A stretch of 64,000 nucleotides of DNA from Hygrophila difformis (Eukaryota > Streptophyta > Magnoliopsida > Lamiales > Acanthaceae): positions 23,608,057 to 23,672,056 of the forward strand of contig JAOANR010000002.1 in assembly GCA_030278955.1 (NCBI GenBank), given 5' to 3'. A model generated the notes under the pieces. The model did no database searches. It was given only the letters and a program-made list of their open reading frames with translations, and was not told the DNA's origin. The number at the start of each line of letters is the position of its first letter. Within the stretch, counting starts at the first letter, position 1. Both the position numbers and the translations under genes were made by a program. Shown here piece by piece: positions 11,901 to 23,436 of this stretch.

Positions 11901-12722
11901 AACTCCAGCCACCACTTCTCTAATGGAGAGGTTTAATCCCATTTCGAACTTCTGTGCCTTCTCGGCATCGGTGGAGACTAACTTAGGAGCAAATCTGACT
12001 AACTCCTTGAATCTGACATAGTATTCTTGTACAGATTGTGCTCCTTGTCGTAACGACAGAAACTCTTCATACATTGCTGCTTTGGTACTCATCGGGTAAA
12101 ACCTTTCTCTTAGAGCTTCTGTAAAGTTTTCCCATGTATACTCCTCGTGATCATCTAGCTCTCTCTTCTGTAACTGCCACCAGTCATCTGCGTCACCTCC
12201 TAAAAAGTACGAGGCTACAGTAATCTTCTGCTCATCTGGGCAACGAGTCGCCTCGAGTAGCTTGTTGAAACTTTTTATCCAATCCTCCAATTTAGTAGGG
12301 TCCTCCTGCCCATCATAACGAGGTGGTCTGTATTGGTTCACCACTGCTAGGTGATTGAGCTGGGCTTGAGATGGCGGCACAGCTGCTGTGGCTTGATTAA
12401 TTTGACCCTGACCCAAGGCAATGAGCATTTGCTCAATGATCCTTAGGCGATCATTGTCAAGCGAGTTTGGCATATTTTGATTCTGACGGGTTTGGTTGTT
12501 GGGTGCTCGCTGATTAGGATGTACCATGTTGTGTCCAACGCCCTGATTGTTGGTGGTGTCAGGGTGATGTATATTGTGTGCAGGTGGTACAGCTTGTTGA
12601 TTGGATACACCCGGTGCTGCTGGCACTTCGTGGTTAGTCATGTTCGGATTTTGGTGTGGCTCCATGTTGTTGAGGGCATTAACACTTCGGAGAGTTTTTC
12701 TAGTCCTTGCACGGGGTGCCAT
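8938..12722 (-). pseudogene. E2 gag-pol, one premature stop, integrase cut by E1
   Basis: Minus strand, start ATG at 12722 ([11 protein letters not shown]). One frame runs through gag core ([24 protein letters not shown]), two zinc knuckles ([27 protein letters not shown]), protease (FDSGASCSF), reverse transcriptase ([20 protein letters not shown]), then an in-frame TAA at 10254-10256 where E1 has a lysine codon. The same frame resumes through RNase H (SDTSKEGLG) and the integrase zinc region and stops at 8938 in the middle of the integrase core (IWVIVDN), where the E1 LTR begins. The missing part of integrase and the chromodomain should lie left of position 1, beyond E1. E2 is thus the oldest element of this stack. 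Confidence 0.9.
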
Positions 12723-13347
12723 TCTGCTAAGGATGGTTAAGCAAGAGTGAGTTCAAGTGTAAGGGATGATTATGTCCTAAAACTCGTTAAGTCATAGTAT
12801 AAGGATGAGTTAACGCAGAAATGTCTAAGTTAGAAGTATGACTTTTTTTTAGAGATTAACCAGAAGGAATGAAATAACAAGCTTTATTTCATAAATCTAG
12901 AAAATATTACAAGATAGAGAATTTAAAACGAGCACTTATGATAAGGTCAACCGACTTAGTATATCATAACAATATATATATATATATATTTTCTTTTAAA
13001 TTTTATAGAAAATGATGCATGCCCATGAATGCATATGTCCCCACCCCAAAAATAATTTCAAAGTTTCAAAATTTAATATAGCCCATATGGGCCTTTGAAA
13101 AATATTTTGCATATTTCTTTCTCAAAATGGACTTTTTTTTTTAATCCATAAACCGGAGTTAAACTGTCACATCCCTTAGTCAAGCTCGCCTTGTTGCTAA
13201 CTTAACCAAGAAATGCTAAGATTAGAGGGTACCGCCTTCTAAGTAATTTGCCAACTAGTTAAAATATAGAGCTACAAAGTTGATTCCCAGGAAAGACTGG
13301 TAGAGCCACCGGCTGACGGGCAATCTTTATACGCTCTGATACCACTC
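12723..13347 (-). other. E2 leader and PBS
   Basis: Untranslated sequence between gag start and LTR: an AT run at 12971-12990, several poly-T runs, and the PBS TGGTATCAGAGC at 13333-13344 (minus). Unlike E1, E3 and E4 there is no pre-gag ORF here. Confidence 0.7.
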
Positions 13348-13757
13348 TGTAACACCCCGAAATTCATCCTCATAAGGTTTCAGAATGTTACCGCCACACT
13401 TGTCAGTCAGGCTCGCCCTTTGGCTAACTTAATTGACAAGTGCTACGGCTAAATATCTTCACATATAAATTTTTGTAATATGTACTTTAAAAATAATTGC
13501 CAATTTTATAAAATATAGTCATAAGAGAATTTAAAGTACTTAATACCAGAGTCATTGTTCTTTCTCACGCGGAAGCATAAACTAAAGGCAATATATAAGA
13601 CATTAATAATTAAAAGTACGTGGTTCCTTAAAGCAACAATCTTTTTGATGAAAGGTAATCCCATCCCCAAATGCTCATGTTATGAGATGCAGTTCACATG
13701 TCAGCTCCAATATCTGTAAAAAGATAACACAACAACTTTTTATCAGTACAATGGTAC
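13348..13757 (-). mobile_element. E2 5' LTR, PBS-proximal part (interrupted by E3)
   Basis: Starts TGTAACACCCCG next to the E2 PBS and ends in the five bases GGTAC, which recur at 23437-23441 on the far side of E3. It includes the conserved acceptor (TTTTTACAG, AG at 13714-13715 on minus). The break falls within the conserved LTR hairpin, whose 3' arm here is 13743-13757 and whose remaining bases are at 23442-23444. Confidence 0.88.
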
Positions 13758-16254
13758 TGTAATACCCATAAATTTTAGAATATAAAAATAGAAATTAATC
13801 CAATAGGAGAGAAGGTTTTGTTTCCGAGAACCCGTAGGCGCGGAAATGCACGGAAGTCAAAGGACGACGAATTAGAACCCGACGGACCAAAACCGACGGT
13901 CTTAAGATTTCAAGCGTGAAATCGAATTAAGACGGAATAAATTTATGATGAGAAGCATAATCCGAAAATGACCCGGAAAATCGAGCGCGAAAACGTGGAA
14001 GGATAGAAGTCCGAAAGAGAGGAGAAAAAGACCCGACGGATCGGATCGCACGGACCCGCCCGGACCGCAGTCCAGGCGGGGACCGCGCGCTGGCCGGGCG
14101 GGGTTTGGCCAAAAGGCGCGCCAACCCCGCGTGGTCCCACAGAATTTGGCAACTTGCGCGTTTTCGGCGATTTCTTACCATAATTCGACCCCCCGACTTT
14201 GGAAAGCAGATTTTGGTCGAGGGGAAAGCTTTTAGGGCGACCTAGGGCTGCCTCCTCACCCTTTAATCAGTCACAAAACTCCCTCCACTCTCCCCAAACT
14301 CTCCCAAGCCAAAACACTCTCCCGACGAACTTCCGACGAACTTCCGGCGACTTCCGGCAACCATCGACGACCATAGGAACGTGTAGATCAAGGTTTACAC
14401 CCCTTAGATCGGTGGTAAGAAGTATCCAGATTCATCTACTCGTTTTTATCTCCAATTTTTAATCTAACTTTCGAATATTGGACTTGTAATCACGTCCGTG
14501 ATCGAAGGAGGAAGAGAACGTGTGCAAGGATCCGTTCGTAGTGTTTTCGGACAAGCCGAGCGACCCTAGGACGACTCAAGAACACAAACACTGTAAGTTG
14601 AGCCTTCCATATCAATACGGGTGGTTTAGGGGCGTCCGGTATAGTCGTAATGCGACGAAACGTAAAAACCGAAATTAAAAACCCCAATACGCACAGTTTT
14701 TGAAATCTGTCTAAAACTCATATTTCAAGGATTCAATCCGGGAAACTCAAAACTAGACTTTTAATCCTAACACATAAATCTAGGTTGTGTAAAAATTTCA
14801 GACATTTTCGTTAACGTTTGCTATTTTAATCGCATCGAAAAGAAACTGTTTTGACAAAACGTGTTTGAAATCTGCCTATGAACATGTCCGAACTTAGTGA
14901 GTCTGTTTCTATATATTGTAGTCCGATTTGATCTTTGCAATCTAAATAAAAGTTGTAGATAATCATGTCTAGTATATGTGGTTAAAATTTCAGAATTTTT
15001 GGAGTCCATTTGGTATGTCAAAAAGCCAATTTTTTGAACTGTGACAAATCTGTTTCGGGACAGTAAACTGCTTCCGCATTAAACTCGATTTTTGACATGT
15101 TTCCTCAACTTATTTCGAGAAAGTTAAAACACAAAAGTTATTCGAGGGTGTTTTGCATAGACTGTGAAAGTTTCAGATTTTTCGGACTTAAACCGAATTT
15201 TTAAATTAAAAAGGCGTAAACTGTGGCGCCAAGTTACTTTTAAATCGAAGGATTTTGAGATTTCGAAACGAACGATCAAAGATTTGAAATACGATACATC
15301 TATACTTTTGAAAAACCCCGATACATTAAATCTAAACGATACATGAGATACTTAGGTAGAGGGTGAGTGCTCTGCAGGGTGCCCCTCTAGCCTTTCTCTT
15401 CGGGCCTATAATGGACGAGAAAATTTGATGAGATATTACGCCAATCGGCGGGAGATACATGGCCTACTCTCTCGGGTTGTCCGTATGGATTTCCCGAGGC
15501 TCCGGAGTGGTACTGGGTATGGCAGATACGGCTGCGGCTGCCGGATCACCGGCTAAACAAGATACTTACGAAACGGCTGCGGCCGCCGGATCACCGGCTA
15601 TACAAAACACTGAGAAATGGTTACGTAACGGGGAAATAAAAGATTTAATATTTTTAAGTATTTATTTATTTTTACATGTCTTTAAATTATGCATTTAAAT
15701 TATGTCTTTAAATTTCATATCATGACTAAATTGTTATTGTGGATTAAATGCATGTTCAAGTATACAATTAAAATATTATTTCCTTTAAATTTTGTGAATG
15801 CATGTTAGGAGTGAAATTTTAAATTATCTAATTAAATCCCTTTATTGCTATGTTAGGATCGACTTACTCAGTATTTTATATACTGATAAAATTGTTGTTT
15901 TCTCTTTTCCTTTCAGAGTATGAAGGTAATGCATGAGCATATGCATTGGGGGATGGAAAAAAAACTTTAACATTGTTTTTAATGCTTTTGTGATACTTGC
16001 ATAACGGGCATGTAAACCCCGAGTTTTGGCCATGTCGGCCCACTTTACATTTTTCCTCTGCGATATATTATTACTATTATTATGTGTGTGGATGATACTT
16101 AATATTATTTTTAAATAGATTCCGAACTTGTTTTTAAACCTTTTTGCAATACCTATAGCCTTGCATCTCTTTGGCAAGCTCGGAGAATCCGTTTCTTGCT
16201 AGAGAGATGTGGCGGTGACATCCCGGCCTGGGTTATCAAATCCGGGGTGTTACA
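13758..16254 (+). mobile_element. E3 5' LTR
   Basis: TGTAATACCC ... GGGGTGTTACA, 2497 bp, followed by AGTTGGTATCAGAGC. It has a GC-rich segment at 14030-14130, a duplicated ~45-bp unit around GCTGCGGCCGCCGGATCACC (15528-15600), and the conserved block GGTGAGTGCTCTGCAGGGTG at 15362-15386. No TATA box as clear as in E1 and E2 was seen. Confidence 0.93.
14593..15916 (+). other. Putative leader intron in E3 5' LTR, hairpin 15868-15886
   Basis: Donor ACT|GTAAGTTG at 14593, then ACTTAC, hairpin TCAGTATTTTATATACTGA, pyrimidine tract, and CAG ending at 15916; 1324 nt. The 3' LTR carries the identical set at 21776-23099. Confidence 0.55.
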
Positions 16255-16257
16255 AGT

Positions 16258-16269
16258 TGGTATCAGAGC
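16258..16269 (+). other. E3 primer binding site (initiator tRNA-Met)
   Basis: TGGTATCAGAGC three bases after the LTR end. The 16270-16707 stretch that follows is AT-rich leader with several GCCCAA motifs and no gene. Confidence 0.92.
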
Positions 16270-16707
16270 CCGGAATATTTCAAAGCTACTATTATTATTA
16301 TTTTAAAATATTTTGAACTAAGTATTATTTTTAAATTTATTATCATTATTATTTTTAAGACTACTAGTGTTATTATTTTAGCCCAAAATTTGAGCCCAAA
16401 AATTTTCCTATCCAATTAGTGTAATATTTTGAGCCCAAAGGGGGTTAAACTATTTTGACCCAATAATTATTTATTATAAGCCCAACCATTTCGGCCCAAA
16501 TACCCATGCTTTTATTTCTTAAGTCCAAATTATTATTTTTGGCCAATATAGAGGCCCAACGTTTTTTAAATCCATGATTAAATTTAAAAATACGTTAAAA
16601 TTAATTTTTGGGCGGATTGCATGTGCATATCCATATAGATTAAATTCCTGCATATCCTGACTTTTATTCAAAACCTACTCTAACTCTAACCTCCTTGTTG
16701 ACATTAG

Positions 16708-17085
16708 ATGGCCGAACCCAACGCGAACATGACCAATCTGATGATGAAACTGACCAACGCATACCTCGAATCCCAACATCATATCAATCACTTCAAGGCT
16801 CGAGTGGGGCATCTAGAGAATAACGTGGACTATTTGAGACATCTTAGGGAAGCTAACCATCATGAAATAACCCAACTCAAAGCCCAAGTCGCTGAACTCC
16901 AAACCCAAGTGGTCACACTCCAAAACAAGGACAACGAACGGATGATGCAAATAGGACACTTAGGAGCTGAGCTGCTAGGCCTAGAGGCTGACATATTTCC
17001 TCCGAGCCCGAGCCCGGTGGGGACACCCATTGCCATTAACGTATCCAGCAACGAGGACGATCCCATCGAGGATGTACCTGCCTAG
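16708..17085 (+). CDS. E3 ORF0: pre-gag coiled-coil protein
   Basis: 125 codons, starting MAEPNANMTNLMMKL directly after ...GACATTAG. It is predicted by eye to be a long coiled coil (residues about 18-95: LRHLREANHHEITQLKAQV, ELQTQVVTL), then DIFPPSPSP and an acidic tail (SSNEDDPIEDVPA). The frame is intact although pol of the same element carries four disabling changes. The start and upstream sequence match E4 closely (58322). Function unknown; a role as an accessory structural or RNA-binding partner is only a guess. Confidence 0.7.
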   Translation: MAEPNANMTNLMMKLTNAYLESQHHINHFKARVGHLENNVDYLRHLREANHHEITQLKAQVAELQTQVVTLQNKDNERMMQIGHLGAELLGLEADIFPPSPSPVGTPIAINVSSNEDDPIEDVPA

Positions 17086-17608
17086 TCACCCTAGACTTAG
17101 GAGCCCATACTGATGCACTACTATCTATGTTCCTTTTTTTCAAACTAGTACCAGCACTACTATTTCATTCCTGTTACGAATGCTTGTAATCAACTGAAAA
17201 ATTTTCTCTTGAGTAATAAATCTACAAGCATTTATTTTATACAAGTATATTTAGAGTATTCCTTACATTTTAATTAAATTATTTCTCTTCGAATACCCTG
17301 CTAAAACCCGATCAAACAAATGAACAAGGTAATAATAATCAATGACCTATAGATAACAACTAAACAAAAATACAAGTAGTAATAAATAACCTAAATCTGT
17401 AAATGTATATATATATATATATATACATTATATGGAGATAATCATCGAACAAGGGTATCTCCAACCCTAAACCCCAACACCCTGAACCCTAGGGTCTCAA
17501 AAAAAAAAAAAAAAAAAACTGAACAGGTTACTGTTCACGAAAAAAAAAAAAAACAAAACGAAACAAAACAAAAACAAAACAGCAAGTAGGGGAAGGAGAG
17601 TCATCTTT
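17086..17608 (+). other. E3 spacer where gag and protease are missing
   Basis: From the ORF0 stop to the first pol-like codon there is only ~520 bp: AT-rich leader, a TA run at 17407-17426, and long A runs at 17499-17518 and 17541-17553. In E1 and E2 this interval holds gag, both zinc knuckles and the protease. E3 has therefore lost all of gag and protease. Confidence 0.75.
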
Positions 17609-20600
17609 TACTCCCAACCCCCTAAGAAGTCTACCAAGATAGTTAACGCCATTAAGCTATGTAGCTTAATGCGTAAGGGTTACACGTTATATGCATGCTA
17701 CATTCACAACCTTGAGGCCGAAGAGGTCAAGGTGGATAACATTCCGGTGGTGAGAGAATACCCGGATGTATTTCCGGAAGACGTTCCCGGCATGCCGCCT
17801 GAGAGAGATCTGGAATTCACCATAGATCTCATCCCGGGAACGGAGCCTGTCTCAAAGGCTCCTTACCGTATGGCGCCGCTGGAAATGAAGGAACTAAAAG
17901 AACAACTCGAGGAGTTGCTAGAGAAGGGCTACATAAGGCCGAGCACGTTCCCGTGGGGAGCCCCGGTCTTATTCGTTAAGAAGAAAGATGGAGGTCTACG
18001 ATTATGCATCGATTATAGAGGGCTTAACCAAGTCACGGTCAAGAACAAGTACCCGTTGCCCAGAATCGAGGATTTGTTCGACCAACTGAAGGGAGCTTCA
18101 GTATTTTCAAAGATCGACTTGCGATCAGGATATCACCAGTTAAGGATCGCCGAAAAGGATATCCCAAAGACGGCATTCAGAACTCGCTACGGGCACTACG
18201 AATTCACGGTGCTATCATTCGGGCTGACGAACGCCCCAGCGATGTTCATGAATCTCATGAACAACGTGTTTCGAGAACTATTAGATCAATGCGTAGTGGT
18301 GTTCATAGATGACATCCTGATCTACTCGAAAAGCGAAGAAGAACATTCCGAACACTTACACAAAGTGTTAGGGATCTTATGAGTAAATCAGCTGTATGGC
18401 AAGCTGTCCAAATGCGACTTCTGGCTAAGAGAAGTGGCATTTCTGGGACATATCGTATCCGCCAACGGAGTGGCAGTAGACCCAGCAAAGATCTCGGCAG
18501 TGACCGAATGGGTGCCACCGAAGAATCCAACCGAGATAAGAAGTTTTCTCGGATTGGCAGGATACTACCGAAGGTTTGTAAAGGATTTCTCAAGGATCGC
18601 TCGCCCATTGACACAGCTGTTAAAGAAAGGGGTGAAATACGACTGGACCATTGAGTGTGATTCCGCATTCCAAGAATTGAAGAAACGGCTTACTACAGCG
18701 CCGGTGTTGGCATTACCATCGGAGGATGGAGACTTCGAGGTGTACAGCGACGCCTCGAAGGAAGGATTGGGATGCGTGCTAATGCAAGATCAAAGGGTTA
18801 TAGCATACGCATCACGTCAACTAAAGCCACACGAAGAGAACTATCCGACGCACGACTTGGAGCTAGCCGCAGTTGTGTTCGCTCTAAAGATATGGAGGCA
18901 CTACCTCTATGGGCGAAAGTGTCGGATGTTCACCGACCATAAGAGCCTCAAGTATATATTCACGCAAAAAGAGCTGAATTTGAGGCAAAGGAGATGGTTG
19001 GAGCTGATTAAGGATTACGACCTGGAAATCACGTATCACGAAGGAAAAGCCAAAGTGGTGGCCGATGCCTTGAGTCGAAAGACTCAACACGTGGTGAATT
19101 CACTTGTGGTACCGGCCGAGTTGTACAGAGACTTGGCAAAATTAAGTCTGGAGTTGGTACACTCTGGCGAAGTAAGCGAGGTCGTCAACACGATGGTAGT
19201 AGGATCTACCATACTCGATGAGATACGATTAGCACAACTGGATGATGAAAAGCTGGAGGAAATTAGGAAGAGCATTGCTGAAGGAAAGGCAATGGATTTT
19301 AAAATCCATGAGGACGGAAGCATCCGTTTCAAGGGAAGGTGGTGCATACCACGAAAATGCGAGGGCCTGAAGCAAAAAGTAATGGAGGAAGGCCATAATA
19401 CCCCATACTCGGCCACCCCGGTGGCGAGAAGCTATACAAGGACATAAAGAAGAACTATTGGTGGCCGAACATGAAGAGAGAAATAGCCGAGTTTTTGGCA
19501 AGATGCCTTACCTGCCAGAAGGTCAAGGCCGTACGACAGAAACCCTTAGGATTAATGCAGCCATTGGAAATCCCAAGTTGGAAATGGGATAGCATTTCAA
19601 TGGACTTCGTTTCGGGGCTACCACGTTCACCGAAGGGGATGAATAAAATCTGGGTGATCGGGGATAGGTTAACAAAAGCTGCCATATTTATCCCCATGAA
19701 GGATACCTGGTCCATGGACCAATTGGCAAGGGCATATGTCGACAACGTGGTACGACGACATGGAGTACCACATGACATCATCTCAGACAGAGACAGTAGA
19801 TTTGTCTCACATTTTTGGACAAAACTACAAGAAGCCCTCGGTACGAAGATAAAGATGAGAATCGCGTTCCACCCCATGACGGATGGGCAAACGGAAAGAA
19901 CGATCCAAACTTTGGAAGACATGCTAAGGGCATGCGTATTAGAGTTTAAAGGAAGTTGGGAAAGTCACTTACCCTTAATCGAATTTTCCTACAACAACAG
20001 CTACCATGCTAGCATTGGCATGGCACCTTTCGAGGCACTGTATGGACGCAAATGCCGAAGCCCGTTGAGCTGGGAGGAGAGCGAGAGGGCTATGGTAGTT
20101 GGACCACAACTTGTTGAGGACATGGCTCAACAAATCAAAATAATCCAAGGAAAGATGAGAGCCCTGCAAGACCGGAAAAAGAGCTATGCCGACGTGAGAT
20201 GGCAAGATTTGGAATTCCAAATAGGCGATAAGGTCATGTTAAAGGTGTCACCGATGAAGGGTGTGATGCGCTTTGGCAAGCGGGGGAAATTGAGCCCACG
20301 GTACATAGGGCCATACGAGATCCTAGAAAGAGTGGGGAATCTTGCATACCGACTAGCATTACCGCCACAATTTGCTCGTGTCCACGACGTGTTCCACGTC
20401 TCACAACTGAAGAAATAAGTCCATGATCCGACCCACATACTCCAACCGGAGTAAATTGTGCTGGACGATGACTTAAGCTACGAAAAAATTCCGGTGCGAA
20501 TACTCGACAAGAAGGAGAGAGTAACAAGGAATAAGACCGTGAGAATGGTCAAGGTTCTTTGGTCTAACCACGAAGCCGAGACGGCAACGTGGGAGCTAGA

Positions 20601-20667
20601 AGCAGACATGAAGGATCGTTACCCAACCCTATTCCAAGACAGTGCAACAACAGTTATGGGGACATAA
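17609..20667 (+). pseudogene. E3 pol, gag/protease-less and damaged
   Basis: Homology to E1 begins at the YSQPPKKS segment just after the protease and runs to the chromodomain tail ([18 protein letters not shown]) ending TVMGT at 20667. Lesions: TGA at 18380-18382 in reverse transcriptase where E1 has an arginine codon; a one-base deletion near 19410 in the integrase zinc region; TAA at 20416-20418 after VSQLKK; TAA at 20452-20454. The reverse transcriptase motif FIDDILIYS, the RNase H motif SDASKEGLG and the integrase motif SDRDSRFVS are still present. The element cannot be autonomous. Confidence 0.9.
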
Positions 20668-20951
20668 CTGTAATCTTAAGAGGAGGAGGATGTGACGACC
20701 CGAATATTTCCGGATATTTTATACGAATACTTTGTACCCCAAATAAACAAATTCAAATTGTTTTGAACTACGTAATGACTTGATCCCTTCACGGGGTACG
20801 TAGGCAACTCGGAAATTTCAATTCTGGGTTCAGTCAAATAATAACGAACAACGACACACAATAATACAATCGCTTAATCAAACAATTCTCGAACTCGCAA
20901 GAGGATGAAGTGCAACTTCGAGGACGAAGTTGGTTCTTAAGGGGGGTAGAC
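20668..20951 (+). other. E3 3' untranslated region with polypurine tract
   Basis: Contains a segment (20738-20848, ATAAACAAATTCAAATTGTT onwards) that recurs at 63899-64000 in E5, and ends in the polypurine tract TTAAGGGGGGTAGAC at 20937-20951 against the LTR. Confidence 0.8.
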
Positions 20952-23436
20952 TGTAATACCCGTAAATTTTAGAATATAAAAATAGGAATTAATCCAATAG
21001 GAGAGAAGGTTTTGTTTCCGAGAACCCGTAGGCGCGGAAATGCACGGAAGTCAAAGGACGACGAATTAGAACCCGACGGACCAAAACCGACGGTCTTAAG
21101 ATTTCAAGCGTGAAATCGAATTAAGACGGAATAAATTTATGATGAGAAGCATAATCCGAAAATGACCCGGAAAATCGAGCGCGAAAACGTGGAAGGATAG
21201 AAGTCCGAAAGAGAGGAGAAAAAGACCCGACGGATCGGATCGCACGGACCCGCCCGGACCGCAGTCCAGGCGGGGACCGCGCACTGGCCGGGCGGGGTTT
21301 GGCCAAAAGGCGCGCCAACCCCGCGTGGTCCCACAGAATTTGGCAACTTGCGCGTTTTCGGCGATTTCTTACCATAATTCGACCCCCCGACTTTGGAAAG
21401 CAGATTTTGGTCGAGGGGAAAGCTTTTAGGGCGATCTAGGGCTGCCTCCTCACCCTTTCATCAGTCACAAAACTCCCTCCACTCTCCCCAAACTCTCCCA
21501 AGCCAAAACACTCTCCCGACGAACTTCCGGCGACTTCCGGCAACCATCGACAACCATAGGAACGTGTAGATCAAGGTTTACACCCCTTAGATCGTTGGTA
21601 AGAAGTATCCAGATTCATCTACTCGTTTTTATCTCCAATTTTTAATCTAACTTTCGAATATTGGACTTGTAATCACGTCCGTGATCGAAGGAGGAAGAGA
21701 ACGTGTGGAAGGATCCGTTCGTAGTGTTTTCGGACAAGCCGAGCGACCCTAGGACGACTCAAGAACACAAACACTGTAAGTTGAGCCTTCCATATCAATA
21801 CGGGTGGTTTAGGGGCGTCCGGTATAGTCGTAATGCGACGAAACGTAAAAACCGAAATTAGAAACCCCAATACGCGCAGTTTTTGAAATCTGTCTAAAAC
21901 TCATATTTCGAGGATTCAATCCGGGAAACTCAAAACTAGACTTTTAATCCTAACACATAAATCTAGGTGTGTAAAAATTTCAGACATTTTCGTTAACGTT
22001 TGCTATTTTAATCGCATCGAAAAGAAACTGTTTTGACAAAACGTGTTTGAAATCTGCCTATGAACATGTCCGAACTTAGTGAGTCTGTTTCTATATTTTG
22101 TAGTCCGATTTGATCTTTGCAATCTAAATGAAAGTTGTAGATAATCATGTCTAGTATATGTGGTTAAAATTTCAAAATTTTTGGAGTCCATTTGGTATGT
22201 CAAAAAGCCAATTTTTCGAACTGTGACAAATCTGTTTCGGGACAGTAAACTGCTTCCGCATTAAACTCGATTTTTGACATGTTTCCTCAACTTATTTCGA
22301 GAAAGTTAAAACACAAAAGTTATTCGTTAGGGTGTTTTGCATAGACTGTGAAAGTTTCAGATTTTTCGGACTTAAACCGAATTTTTAAATTAAAAAGGCG
22401 TAAACTGTGGCGCCAAGTTACTTTTAAATCGAAGGATTTTGAGATTTCGAAACGAACGATCAAAGATTTGAAATACGATACATCTATACTTTTGAAAACC
22501 CCGATACATTAAATCTAAACGATACATGAGATACTTAGGTAGAGGGTGAGTGCTCTGCAGGGTGCCCCTCTAGCCTTTCTCTTCGGGCCTATAATGGACG
22601 AGAAAATTTGATGAGATATTACGCCAATCGGCGGGAGATACATGGCCTACTCTCTCGGGTTGTCCGTATGGATTTCCCAAGGCTCCGGAGTGGTACTGGG
22701 TATGGCAGATACGGCTGCGGCCGCCGGATCACCGGCTAAACAAGATACTTACGAAACGGCTGCGGCCGCCGGATCACCGGCTATACAAAACACTGAGAAA
22801 TGGTTACGTAACGGGGAAATAAAAGATTTAATATTTTTAAGTATTTATTTATTTTTACATGTCTTTAAATTATGCATTTAAATTATGTCTTTAAATTTCA
22901 TATCATGACTAAATTGTTATTGTGGATTAAATGCATGTTCAAGTATACAATTAAAATATTATTTCCTTTAAATTTTGTGAATGCATGTTAGGAGTGAAAT
23001 TTTAAATTATCTAATTAAATCCCTTTATTGCTATGTTAGGATCGACTTACTCAGTATTTTATATACTGATAAAATTGTTGTTTTCTCTTTTCCTTTCAGA
23101 GTATGAAGGTAATGCATGAGCATATGCATTGGGGGATGGAAAAAAAACTTTAACATTGTTTTTAATGCTTTTGTATACTTGCATAACGGGCATGTAAACC
23201 CCGAGTTTTGGCCATGTCGGCCCACTTTACATTTTTCCGGTGCGATATATTATTACTACTATTATGTGTGTGGATGATACTTAATATTATTTTTAAATAG
23301 ATTCCGGACTTGTTTTTAAACCTTTTTGCAATATCTATAGCCTTGCATCTCTTTGGCAAGCTCGGAGAATCCGTGTCTTGCTAGAGAGATGTGGCGGTGA
23401 CATCCAGGCCTGGGTTATCAAATTCGGGGTGTTACA
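20952..23436 (+). mobile_element. E3 3' LTR
   Basis: 2485-bp copy of the 5' LTR, ending TTCGGGGTGTTACA, then the TSD GGTAC. It includes the putative leader intron (21776-23099), the hairpin (23051-23069) and the conserved block (22545-22569). Confidence 0.93.

Larger units (their letters stand above)
13758..23436 (+). mobile_element. E3: complete Tekay LTR element, 9679 bp, TSD GGTAC
   Basis: LTR 13758-16254, PBS 16258-16269, ORF0, deleted gag, damaged pol, polypurine tract 20937-20951, LTR 20952-23436. The target duplication GGTAC flanks it at 13753-13757 and 23437-23441. The LTRs look about 98-99% alike by eye; visible differences are a 12-bp copy-number change near 14335 and a few single bases, so insertion is fairly recent. 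Confidence 0.95.

Noticed and set aside
13927..14181. Minus-strand frames MVRNRRKRASCQ... repeated at 21121-21375 and partly at 55562-55898
   Set aside because: Antisense to the LTR in its GC-rich segment; recurrence reflects LTR copies, not a gene.
15459..15698. 79-codon frame MAYSLGLSVWIS... repeated in both E3 LTRs and in E4 (22642-22881, 57083-57322)
   Set aside because: It lies inside the putative LTR intron, differs by frame-neutral and frame-changing edits in E4, and its open state is explained by the GC-rich duplicated unit. No start context or domain supports a protein.
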